From Opitutales bacterium (GTDB taxonomy: Bacteria > Verrucomicrobiota > Verrucomicrobiia > Opitutales > UBA2995): a DNA stretch of 64,000 nt. The position numbers were made by a program, and so were the translations under genes. The DNA is taken from the NCBI GenBank assembly GCA_022824405.1, contig JAJDZZ010000036.1, positions 38,452 to 102,451 of the forward strand. Reading direction: 5' to 3'. This document shows, piece after piece, positions 9,185 through 16,409 of this stretch (position 1 is its first letter; every line of letters begins with the position of its first letter). The notes beneath the pieces are model-generated. The model saw only the letters and a list, made by a program, of their open reading frames with translations. It did no database searches and was not told where the DNA came from.

Positions 9185-10561
9185 TTAGAGCAATAGCCAT
9201 GAACCGAGGCTGAGAAAAATAAAAAAGCCCGTAATATCGGTTATGGTGGTCAGGAAAATGGAAGAACTTTGCGCGGGATCCAACCCCATTTTTTTCAGGA
9301 CAAGGGGGATAAAAGCGCCGCAAAATCCGGAAATGGCCATGGTAAGAACCATAGCTACCCAGACCACGAAAGAAACGGTCAGGTCTCGCTTTATGAAATA
9401 AGCCATAATTGCCCCAACCAATCCAACTCCAACCCCATTTAAAAATCCCTTGAGGAGTTCCTTGGCGGTGAGCTTTAGTTTGTCCGCATCCCTGATGTCT
9501 TCAAGGGCGAGGCTCCGGATTACCACGGCCAGGGTCTGGGCTCCGGTATTGCCGCCGGTTGCCGCAATAACCGGCATGAAAACGGCCAGAAAGGTGACGC
9601 TGGCAATTTGTTCTTCAAAGAACGATACCACTCCGGCAGCGAGGGAAACAGTGAGCAAATTCACCTGCAGCCATATGTGACGTTTCCTTAGGCTGTAGGA
9701 AAGGAGATCGTGCACCGATTCATCTGCGCCGGCGCCCACCAGTTTCTGAATATCCTCGGTGGCCTCTGCTTGCAGAATATCGATCACGTCGTCATGGGTG
9801 ACGATACCGAGAAGCCTGTCCCCGGCATCGACCACGGGGAGCGCGATCAAATTGTATTCGCCCATCAGATAGGCCGCTTGTTCCCGGTCCGTATGCGGGG
9901 AAAGAACCCCCAGCATCTTTGTCTTCATGATGGAAGCCACCGCCGTTTCGGGAGCCGCCATCATGAGATCTCGCAATGAAACGACCCCAACCAACTTTTT
10001 GAATTCATCGACCACGTAGACATAGTAAATGGTTTCCAACCCGGAAGTCTGTTTGCGAATCGCCCCGATGGCCTCGTCCACTTGGTAAAAATCATGCGTG
10101 CAACACACGTCGGGAGTCATGATTCCCCCTGCTGTGTCCGGCTCATATACCAGTAGTTCTTTAATCTCCTGGGCCGAATCCGGCTCCATTTTGCTCAGAA
10201 GATCCTTTCGCTTCTCGTCCTCCAATTCGGCGACCACGTCGGTGGCGTCGTCGGGATCGAGTTCCTCCAGAAATTTTACCGCGCGCCGCTCCACCATGGC
10301 CTCGAACACTTCGGCGCTGGCCTCGGTATCCATTTCCGCCAGGATTTCCGTGGCCATATCGTCGGAAACCATGCGCAGGATATCCCGCCTTTGATCGATT
10401 TCAAGCCGATCGATCACGTGGGCCAGTTCCACCGGAGGCATTCCCTGCAAAAGGTCCGGATCCAAATTTCGCAGTTCCCCGTGGGTAAGTCCGAGCAGGT
10501 AATCCAGTGTATAGCTCTGTTTTTTCAAGGGTCGGTCGGTTGATCCGTTGGGAGCGTTCAT
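9185..10561 (-). CDS. mgtE: MgtE-family magnesium transporter
   Basis: A 458-residue MgtE. The N-terminal helical superhelix (residues about 40-135) contains repeats such as EELDPDDATDVVAELEDEKRKDLL. Two CBS domains (about 140-265) include VGVVSLRDLMMA and LLGIVTHDDVIDI, and a five-helix membrane domain contains PVIAATGGNTGAQTLAVVIRSLAL and DPAQSSSIFLTTITDITGFFIFL. Known MgtE channels are gated by Mg2+ binding in the cytosolic domain and carry Mg2+ inward. The length and motifs are complete. No Mg-sensing leader can be recognised in the 138-bp upstream gap. Confidence 0.96.
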   Translation of the reverse strand: MNAPNGSTDRPLKKQSYTLDYLLGLTHGELRNLDPDLLQGMPPVELAHVIDRLEIDQRRDILRMVSDDMATEILAEMDTEASAEVFEAMVERRAVKFLEELDPDDATDVVAELEDEKRKDLLSKMEPDSAQEIKELLVYEPDTAGGIMTPDVCCTHDFYQVDEAIGAIRKQTSGLETIYYVYVVDEFKKLVGVVSLRDLMMAAPETAVASIMKTKMLGVLSPHTDREQAAYLMGEYNLIALPVVDAGDRLLGIVTHDDVIDILQAEATEDIQKLVGAGADESVHDLLSYSLRKRHIWLQVNLLTVSLAAGVVSFFEEQIASVTFLAVFMPVIAATGGNTGAQTLAVVIRSLALEDIRDADKLKLTAKELLKGFLNGVGVGLVGAIMAYFIKRDLTVSFVVWVAMVLTMAISGFCGAFIPLVLKKMGLDPAQSSSIFLTTITDITGFFIFLSLGSWLLL

Positions 10562-10699
10562 GCCAGGTCGGAGTGGAATGCCCGGAATTTACATACGGGA
10601 CCCAGGGTTCAGGCAATCCCGGATCCCAATAAGAGGCTTGATAAAAATCGACATGGGGGCGGACATTAGGTCTCCCATCCGGGATAAACAACCCGATTT

Positions 10700-11431
10700 C
10701 TACGGAATGTATTTCTCGCGCGCATCCACCTGCACCAGCTTTTTTTCCGGCAAGATATAAGCCGTCAGTTTTCCTCCCGAAACACACCCCGTATCGATCC
10801 CCAGCGACCCCTCCTTCCGGACAACCGAAGGTTTCGGAGTGTGTCCGTAGACGACGAAGGGCTTCTGGTCCCACCTGTCGGCCCAAAATGTGCCCGTTGG
10901 GCAGTTCTTTCGCCTACAGGGCATACCGTCATGGCAAATATTTCGGACCCTGGTGACGATGGATGCATCCTGTTTACGCCAGGGAATTCCGGGCAGGAAT
11001 CCTCCATGCACGAAGAGGCAATTGTTTCGGGGCCAGTGCAGGGTCAAGGCCATGGAAGACAGGTAGGCCCAATCCTCTTCTTCGAGAGTTTCCACGGTTT
11101 TCATTTCATGAGCATTGAGATGGGCGGAATCCTGACTGTAGCGGTATTGGAGCAAGCGAAGTTCGTGGTTACCCATTAAGGAAAACGCCTCCAAGCTCCG
11201 CGCCAATCGAACCACTTTCCTGGAATAAGGACCGCGATTGAGCAAATCGCCGAGAAAGAGAACCCGATCCTTTCCCCCGAGGTTAACCTTGTGCAGCAGA
11301 TCTTCCAGTTCCCGGATACAACCATGGACATCCCCGACAATGATCCAACGCCTGTCCGGATTGTCGGAACTTTGCAAAGCCCGCACTTGATGGTAGGGAA
11401 ACAATCTGCTTCTTTTTTCGTCGGCCACCAT
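10700..11431 (-). CDS. metallophosphoesterase (PPP-type serine/threonine phosphatase-like)
   Basis: A 243-residue calcineurin-like phosphoesterase. The five metal-binding motifs are visible: GDVHGC (residues about 32-37), LFLGDLLNRGPYS, LMGNHELRLL, a central LFVHGGFLPGIPW, and VVYGHTPKP near the C-terminus. This is the bacterial PPP/ApaH-PrpA pattern, so it may dephosphorylate phosphoproteins or split diadenosine polyphosphates; the sequence does not decide between them. It is divergently arranged with the 164-aa unknown gene, only 14 bp between the two start codons, so their promoters must overlap or lie within the coding regions. Confidence 0.9.
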   Translation of the reverse strand: MVADEKRSRLFPYHQVRALQSSDNPDRRWIIVGDVHGCIRELEDLLHKVNLGGKDRVLFLGDLLNRGPYSRKVVRLARSLEAFSLMGNHELRLLQYRYSQDSAHLNAHEMKTVETLEEEDWAYLSSMALTLHWPRNNCLFVHGGFLPGIPWRKQDASIVTRVRNICHDGMPCRRKNCPTGTFWADRWDQKPFVVYGHTPKPSVVRKEGSLGIDTGCVSGGKLTAYILPEKKLVQVDAREKYIP

Positions 11432-11445
11432 ACGAACCTGACTTT

Positions 11446-11940
11446 ATGGAGTGGGAATTAAAACCTTTTGGTAAGAAATCTTCTGTTTCTGGCAATCCCT
11501 TTAACGATGGAGACACCATTCATTGTTTCCTCACTCGGGACCGGGAGGGAAATTTGTCCCGGCAGGATCTTCTGGGGGATGGCTCGGAACAATTGCCTCA
11601 CGAGGATCGAATCCTAGGCCGTTGGACGCGAACATTCAAATCCGAACCCGATGTTCGGCAGGAGAACTTGAACTACCGGAAAACGCTGGAGGAATTGTTC
11701 TTCAGCTTCTTTGAGGCAACCGATGTGGCAGGGAGCGAAGAATTCGATGCCCTCAAACAGATCGTTTCTCTCATGCTTGAACGGAAACGCATCCTGCGCC
11801 GCGCCGGAACACCTTCCACCGGTGAGAGCCTGCGCTACCTGCACGTGAAATCAAAATTGGAATTCGAAGTTCCCAACCGCGACATCACCCCCAATGTGAT
11901 CATGCGGGTCCAAGAAAACCTCAATGCCTTGATTCGATGA
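11446..11940 (+). CDS. conserved-looking protein of unknown function (164 aa)
   Basis: Not recognised. The 164-residue product is soluble and charged, with no signal peptide or membrane segment. It opens with SGNPFNDGDTIHCFLTRDREGNLSRQDLL, which could be a small beta-rich domain, followed by a helical segment (FFEATDVAGSEEFDALKQIVSLMLERKRILRRAG) and a C-terminal LHVKSKLEFEVPNRDITPNVIMRVQENL. It is placed back-to-back with the metallophosphoesterase gene and upstream of the convergent rpoN gene. Codon use looks like its neighbours, and its real-gene status is supported by a good ATG start and the lack of a competing reading frame. No function is proposed. Confidence 0.7.
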   Translation: MEWELKPFGKKSSVSGNPFNDGDTIHCFLTRDREGNLSRQDLLGDGSEQLPHEDRILGRWTRTFKSEPDVRQENLNYRKTLEELFFSFFEATDVAGSEEFDALKQIVSLMLERKRILRRAGTPSTGESLRYLHVKSKLEFEVPNRDITPNVIMRVQENLNALIR

Positions 11941-12008
11941 ATTCAGGCAGGGGGCATGCCGTGAAAAAGTGATGCCTCGGGCTTGACCCCTTCATTGCCT
12001 CCCGGAGG

Positions 12009-13451
12009 TTAATCGGAATACCGTCGCCTCAGATAGGTGGGCGGTATTCCGAGTTCCTCCCTGTATTTCGCCACCGTTCTCCGGGCAATCCCGATCTCCT
12101 TTTCTTTCAATTTATTAACCACCACCTGATCGCTGAAAGGTTTGGCAGGATCTTCGCCGTCAATAATCCGAGCCACCATTTCCTTTATGGTGGTATTGGA
12201 TAGGGATTCACCATCGCCCGAGCTGTACCCAGGCGTAAAAAAGTATTTCAAAGGGAACAGACCATGGGGGGTTTTGATGTATTTTCCGGCTATTGCCCGA
12301 CTCACTGTCGTTTCGTGGACCCCAACAGCTTCGGCCACTTCGATCATGGTGAGCGGGCGCAACTTGCCGAGCCCATCTTCAAAGAAGTCCTTTTGAAAAG
12401 TGAGGATGCAACGCGTAATTTTTTCGATGGTTTGTTGCCGTTGTTCAATGGAATTGATGATGAACTTTCCCGATCGAATTTTCTCCTGGATGTATTCCTT
12501 CTCTTCTTTGCTCAGGTTCCCGCGGGCGATAATTTCCTTGCACACATTGCTGATGCGCAATCGCGGTATATACTCATTGTTCAGGGACACGGTCCAATAC
12601 CCGTTGTCCTTTTCCACCGTTACATCCGGGGTAACGACGTGGTTGGTATCCTCGCTGAACTTCCTTCCCGGGGAGGGATCGAGAGTGGCTATCCCTTCGA
12701 TGGCCTCCTCTACCTCTCTCAGGCTGCTTCCGGTGCGCTTGGCGATTTCGGGAATTCGGCGGCGCGGGAGAAGGTTAAAATGATCCTGTACTATCTTTGC
12801 CGCCAAACTGTTCTTGCGGCCTCGTTGTTCAAGTTGAATCAAAAGACAGTCCCGCAGGTCTTCGGCTCCAATTCCCGGGGGATCGAGGGTCTTCAAGACG
12901 CGGTGGGCTTCTTCCAATTGACCCAGCGGTATTCGGGCCAGAAGGGAAAGCTCCAGCAAGGATGAGGTCAAGTATCCCCGATCGTCCAGACTCCCGATCA
13001 AAAACCCCATGGCTTCCATCTGATCCTCCTCCAGGTCGGACAGCTTGGCTTGGCCCATCAGGTGTTCCTGCAGGCTGACTCCGCTTACCAGACTGTTGAA
13101 AAAGTGCTGCCTCTTTTTGGAATCCTCCGAAGTATAAACCTGGTTGGACCCCTCCCGGGCGAATTGTTCGCGCCAATCCCGATCCAACCGTTGCAGGGTC
13201 TCAAAATTCATTTCCCCGGGGGAGTCCGGCGGTGTGGCTTCTTCGTCATTGCCCAGCGCGGATTCGAGGCTGGCGCCCTCCATGGGCAACTCTTCCAGAG
13301 CGGGATTGGTTTCCAACTCCCCGAGTATTTCGTTGCGCAAATCCAAGGTGGGGGCCTGCAGGATTTTAAGCGACTGCCGCAGTTGAGGCGCCAGAATCAG
13401 GGCTTGGGACTGCTTTTGGTCTTGCTGTAGGCCTTGCCAGGGTATCGCCAT
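12009..13451 (-). CDS. rpoN: RNA polymerase sigma-54 factor RpoN
   Basis: A 480-residue sigma-54. Region I is the Q/L-rich N-terminus (QQDQKQSQALILAPQLRQSL and on to about residue 50). An acidic region II (residues about 55-95), a core-binding domain and a helix-turn-helix region (TMIEVAEAVGVHETTVSRAI) follow. The RpoN box is present at the C-terminus as ARRTVAKYRE, which recognises the -24 promoter element. The factor needs an AAA+ activator to melt promoters, and one candidate activator lies in this window at about 21.9-23.4 kb. Length and domain order are standard. Confidence 0.97.
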   Translation of the reverse strand: MAIPWQGLQQDQKQSQALILAPQLRQSLKILQAPTLDLRNEILGELETNPALEELPMEGASLESALGNDEEATPPDSPGEMNFETLQRLDRDWREQFAREGSNQVYTSEDSKKRQHFFNSLVSGVSLQEHLMGQAKLSDLEEDQMEAMGFLIGSLDDRGYLTSSLLELSLLARIPLGQLEEAHRVLKTLDPPGIGAEDLRDCLLIQLEQRGRKNSLAAKIVQDHFNLLPRRRIPEIAKRTGSSLREVEEAIEGIATLDPSPGRKFSEDTNHVVTPDVTVEKDNGYWTVSLNNEYIPRLRISNVCKEIIARGNLSKEEKEYIQEKIRSGKFIINSIEQRQQTIEKITRCILTFQKDFFEDGLGKLRPLTMIEVAEAVGVHETTVSRAIAGKYIKTPHGLFPLKYFFTPGYSSGDGESLSNTTIKEMVARIIDGEDPAKPFSDQVVVNKLKEKEIGIARRTVAKYREELGIPPTYLRRRYSD

Positions 13452-13583
13452 GAATGAAAACTAGATAGCATTGTTGCAACCTTTTCAAGCGCCTATTTGA
13501 GAAGGAGGGGGCGTTGCGAATCGAACCCGAGGGGTGGGGCAAAAAATCAGACCGGTGAAGTTGACTTTTTTGCCGTTTGGCTC

Positions 13584-13913
13584 ATGGATGTTGGCATGAT
13601 TTCAATAACTGAATCTGCCGCAAGTCGGATTGCCGCCTTGCACGATAACGAGAACGATCCCGACAAGATGCTCCGCATATTCGTGGATGCCGGCGGTTGC
13701 TCCGGCTTGGAATACGGCATGGGTTTCGATCAAGCCAAAGAAGGGGACCAAGTGCTCCGGAATGGGGGCGTCTCCTTTATCATCGACGAAACGAGCCTGG
13801 CTCACCTGGACGGATCGGTGGTTGATTTTGACGACGGACTACACGGCAAAGGGTTCGAGATTACCAATCCAAATGCCAAGACCACCTGCGGATGCGGTCG
13901 ATCTTTCAGTTGA
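13584..13913 (+). CDS. iron-sulfur cluster assembly protein, IscA/ErpA/HesB family
   Basis: A 109-residue A-type carrier protein when started at the ATG at 13584; another ATG at 13596 (MISITESAASRI) fits the family start equally well. The three ligand cysteines are seen in AGGCSGLEYG and in the C-terminal TTCGCGRSFS, the diagnostic C-x(n)-C-G-C arrangement. A-type carriers pass Fe-S clusters from the scaffold to apo-enzymes. It is a single gene between the divergent rpoN and the convergent fabV, whose stop codon is only 19 bp away. Reading the frame further upstream to 13497 adds residues that do not look conserved. Confidence 0.92.
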   Translation: MDVGMISITESAASRIAALHDNENDPDKMLRIFVDAGGCSGLEYGMGFDQAKEGDQVLRNGGVSFIIDETSLAHLDGSVVDFDDGLHGKGFEITNPNAKTTCGCGRSFS

Positions 13914-13932
13914 CCCGGGGAACTCCCGGACC

Positions 13933-15114
13933 TCAAAAAACCACTTCCGGATCGCAGGGGGCTCCGTAATCCACCCCGGGAATTCCGAAACCGAAGAGTT
14001 TTAAAAACTCCTTCTTGTAACCGGCATAATCGGTAATCTCCTTGAGATTTTCATTGGTCGCCTGTTTCCATAACTTGGCCACGGCATTCTGGACTTCCGG
14101 TTTCATTTCCCAGTCATCGATGCGGATCCGGCCCGCTTCATCGAGGTTGGCCGAGGAATCGTTATAAAGTTGGGTGGCGTAAAGGCGGTAAAGCTGTTCT
14201 ATGCAGCCCTCGTGAAGCCCTCTTTCCTTCATGACTCTAAAAAGAATGGAAATGTAAAGGGGAACAATGGGGATGGCGGCGCTGGCCTGCGTCACGACGG
14301 CTTTGTTCACACTGATAAATGCCATTCCGCCATTGGATCTCAACGACGCGTCAATCCGTTGGCAGACCTTGGCCAGATCGTGCTTGGCCCGTCCTATTGT
14401 GCCCCACTTGTAAATAGGCCAAGTCTGTTCAGGGCCCACATAGGAAAACGCGACCGACCGGCAGCCTTCCTCCAACAGACCGGCTTCACCCAATCGGTTC
14501 ATCCACATTTCCCAATCCTCGCCCCCCATAACGGCCACCGTATCGCCAATGTCCCGTTTTGAGGCCGGCGGAAGGTGTATTTCCTTGATAATTCCTCTAT
14601 CGGTATCGATGGTCGGCCCCGAAAAGGATTCTCCAATGGGCTTGAGAACGGACTTGTGGAGAACCCCCGTTTCGGGATGTTCCCGCCTCGGAGCAGCCAA
14701 GCTGTAGATAACGAGGTCGACCGGGCCAACTTCGTCTTTCAGGACCCGAATCACCCGGTCCTTGACCGGCTTGGAAAATGCGTCCCCATTGATGCTTTTG
14801 GCATACAGGCCCTCCCGACGGGCTTTTCTCTCAAATGCAGCGGAGTTATACCAGCCTGCCGAGGCACACCTTCCATTGGTGGAGGGACGTTCAAAAAAAA
14901 CACCCACAGTGGCCGCCTTTCCCCCAAAGCCAGCGGCAATCCTTGCCGCTAAACCGTAACCCGTGGAAGCGCCGATCACCAATACTTTCCTGGGACCGTT
15001 TCGCAACGGCGCCCGGCTTCTTATGAAATCAATTTGCTCCTGCACGTTGGCCGCGCAACCTTTCGGATGGGCCGTAATGCAAATAAATCCACGGACTTTG
15101 GGTTTTATGATCAT
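13933..15114 (-). CDS. fabV: trans-2-enoyl-CoA/ACP reductase FabV
   Basis: A 393-residue FabV-type enoyl reductase. I choose the ATG at 15114 because the resulting N-terminus, MIIKPKVRGFICITAHPKGC, matches the family start; a TTG nine bases upstream is possible. The Rossmann segment VLVIGASTGYGLAARIAAGFG and the following TVGVFFERP match the NADH-binding part, and YVGPEQTWPIYKWGTIGRAK holds the family's Y-x8-K catalytic pair. It catalyses the last reduction in each round of fatty acid elongation and is one of the enzymes that can replace FabI. It appears to be monocistronic. Confidence 0.95.
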   Translation of the reverse strand: MIIKPKVRGFICITAHPKGCAANVQEQIDFIRSRAPLRNGPRKVLVIGASTGYGLAARIAAGFGGKAATVGVFFERPSTNGRCASAGWYNSAAFERKARREGLYAKSINGDAFSKPVKDRVIRVLKDEVGPVDLVIYSLAAPRREHPETGVLHKSVLKPIGESFSGPTIDTDRGIIKEIHLPPASKRDIGDTVAVMGGEDWEMWMNRLGEAGLLEEGCRSVAFSYVGPEQTWPIYKWGTIGRAKHDLAKVCQRIDASLRSNGGMAFISVNKAVVTQASAAIPIVPLYISILFRVMKERGLHEGCIEQLYRLYATQLYNDSSANLDEAGRIRIDDWEMKPEVQNAVAKLWKQATNENLKEITDYAGYKKEFLKLFGFGIPGVDYGAPCDPEVVF

Positions 15115-15312
15115 GATGGCCAATACAAAATCGTTCTTCCGGAAAGAGTCAGGTTTCTACACCCCCAGGTTTCCGGTCAGCAAGAAGGAAATTTTTCGAC
15201 TTCCATCGGGATTTAGCGGAGGGCGTTGACGCGGTGACGGGATCAATAGGCGATCCGAGCCAGACGGAAAGAGAAAAATTTCCCAGCAAGGGAACCTGGA
15301 GTGAGAAAAAAT
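15115..15312. other. intergenic stretch upstream of the small membrane-protein gene
   Basis: About 200 bp between the fabV start and the promoter of the small membrane protein. No gene, RNA or repeat is recognised. A short T/A-rich run near 15260-15280 and a weak inverted pair around 15269-15293 are too poor to call a terminator. Confidence 0.4.
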
Positions 15313-15341
15313 TTGACAGCCCTCGAAGCAACGTGGATTAT
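15313..15341 (+). promoter_or_regulatory. sigma-70-type promoter for the 75-aa membrane protein gene
   Basis: TTGACA at 15313-15318, a 17-bp spacer and GATTAT at 15336-15341 give a near-consensus housekeeping promoter. The predicted leader is about 75 nt and contains GGAGG well upstream of the ATG, so the leader may fold or the real ribosome site may be weak. Confidence 0.55.
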
Positions 15342-15420
15342 TAGGTCCTTTAATGTCGACGAACACCTTAGCTTCTAGGTTTGATTGAGCTTGGAGGCTA
15401 ACTAATCAGCAAAACATATC

Positions 15421-15648
15421 ATGGAAAATATAATCGAAACAGCCGTTAAGTGGATCAAGAAACTAACAGAAGCAGGTATCGCCCTCATAGCTTTGGCCAT
15501 TGTCGTCCAAGTTATTTTTGGCGTGGATGCCGCTTTTGTGCCCGGTAATGTAATTGGCACTATCACCAGTCTCATCGGACAACTTGGTTCTGAGGGTCTG
15601 GTTGGTTTGGCAGCCCTAGCTGTCATCTACGCTATTTTCAAGCGTTAG
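15421..15648 (+). CDS. small two-helix membrane protein of unknown function (75 aa)
   Basis: Not recognised by name. The product has an amphipathic, lysine-containing N-terminus (residues 1-17), a strong hydrophobic helix (about 18-37: EAGIALIALAIVVQVIFGVD), a glycine/serine-containing loop, and a second hydrophobic helix (about 55-72: EGLVGLAALAVIYAIF) ending in KR. This makes a helical hairpin, probably in the inner membrane. Its own promoter is predicted 80 bp upstream, and no other gene lies within 300 bp on either side, so it is a single-gene unit. The low polarity and hairpin form are reminiscent of small phage-like or holin-like and TA-type peptides, but nothing in the sequence proves that. 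Confidence 0.7.
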   Translation: MENIIETAVKWIKKLTEAGIALIALAIVVQVIFGVDAAFVPGNVIGTITSLIGQLGSEGLVGLAALAVIYAIFKR

Positions 15649-16091
15649 ATTGACGGGATATATTCGGTTTTTTCCGGCCGGGCGAATCGGAGCAATGCCC
15701 TGTTCTCTCGGTCAGGAATTAGTTGATCGCCTGGCAGTCTTAATCCGGTCTCGCAAGATTTCCGTCTGAGGCCTTCGCGACTCGTCGCAAGGTTTATCTA
15801 CTCGGGAAAGGATATTACGGGAACGGATCGGCTGCCCGGTGATGCATGTCCCCGGAGGGATAAAAAGTTAGGTTTTCACAGGGACTGACTCAAGGCATTG
15901 AAAACCGGTGGAGTCGCTTCTGCCGATCTTCGATGATCTTGGGATCCAGCCCCCGAGGTGTCATTTAACTTTTCAGGGATCCCATAGGAAAAAGGGTAGG
16001 GTTGATCCGGTCTTCTATTCCGGATCGGCGACCTTTGGAATCTATCCCCCGACAACTTGGCGACCGCCAAGCAAGAAATTCCTGGGTGGGT
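15649..16091. other. 443-bp gap without a recognised gene
   Basis: The region between the small membrane protein and the CAU tRNA has several short open frames on both strands, none with recognisable sequence or a good ribosome site. I searched for tmRNA, RNase P and SRP landmarks and saw none. Nothing further can be supported. Confidence 0.4.
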
Positions 16092-16166
16092 TGGTGCCAG
16101 AGGGCAGAGTTGAACTGCCGACCAAGAGCTTATGAGTCTCCTGCTCTACCACTGAGCTACTCTGGC
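16092..16166 (-). tRNA. tRNA with CAU anticodon (tRNA-Met or tRNA-Ile2)
   Basis: The minus strand folds as a 75-nt cloverleaf with encoded CCA: acceptor GCCAGAG/CTCTGGC, D arm GCTC...GAGC, anticodon loop CTCATAA (anticodon CAU), T arm GGCAG/CTGCC with loop TTCAACT, discriminator A. The anticodon stem GGAGA/GCTCT has a G27-U43 wobble and an A31-G39 mismatch next to the loop. The arm, including CAGG-GACTCATAA and CTTGGTC, resembles E. coli tRNA-Ile2 (lysidine-modified CAU) more than initiator Met, so elongator Met and Ile2 both stay open. Confidence 0.92.
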
Positions 16167-16362
16167 ATCTTTAAATGGGGATAAAAGCAGTTATCCACCT
16201 TAAACAAAACACTGCAAGCCAAATGCAGGGGCCGAAGCGGCGCTTTTCCTGACGGCGTTGCAACCAGTCGACCTGCATTTTTCTCTGCTGGAAGGACTCG
16301 ACATCCCAATCTCAAAATGCCGGTCAGCGCCACCGTCCGGCCATTCTTATGGTAATAATTCG

Positions 16363-16393
16363 TTGACAGTCCGCCTCGTTTGAGAATTAGAAT
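16363..16393 (+). promoter_or_regulatory. possible sigma-70 promoter for the first TonB receptor
   Basis: TTGACA at 16363-16368 is followed after 19 bp by TAGAAT (16388-16393), inside a short repeated run of AGAATT units directly upstream of the ATG at 16410. The spacer is long and the leader would be very short, so this is only a candidate. Confidence 0.3.
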
Positions 16394-16409
16394 TAGAATT
16401 TAACCACTC

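Noticed and set aside
9177..9323. Longer start for the HD exoribonuclease gene (at 9323)
   Set aside because: Would overlap mgtE by about 140 bp and adds residues unlike the OB-fold family; the ATG at 9176 is preferred.
10562..10699. Mg-sensing riboswitch upstream of mgtE
   Set aside because: The gap is 138 bp and shows no conserved M-box landmarks that I can identify.
13913..13933. Bidirectional terminator between the IscA-like gene and fabV
   Set aside because: The short CCGGGGAACTCCCGG-like hairpin is too small and lacks a clear T tract on either strand.
16191..16199. DnaA-box-like TTATCCACC near the CAU tRNA
   Set aside because: Only one site with a mismatch; no cluster, AT-rich unwinding element or dnaA/dnaN neighbours, so not an origin.
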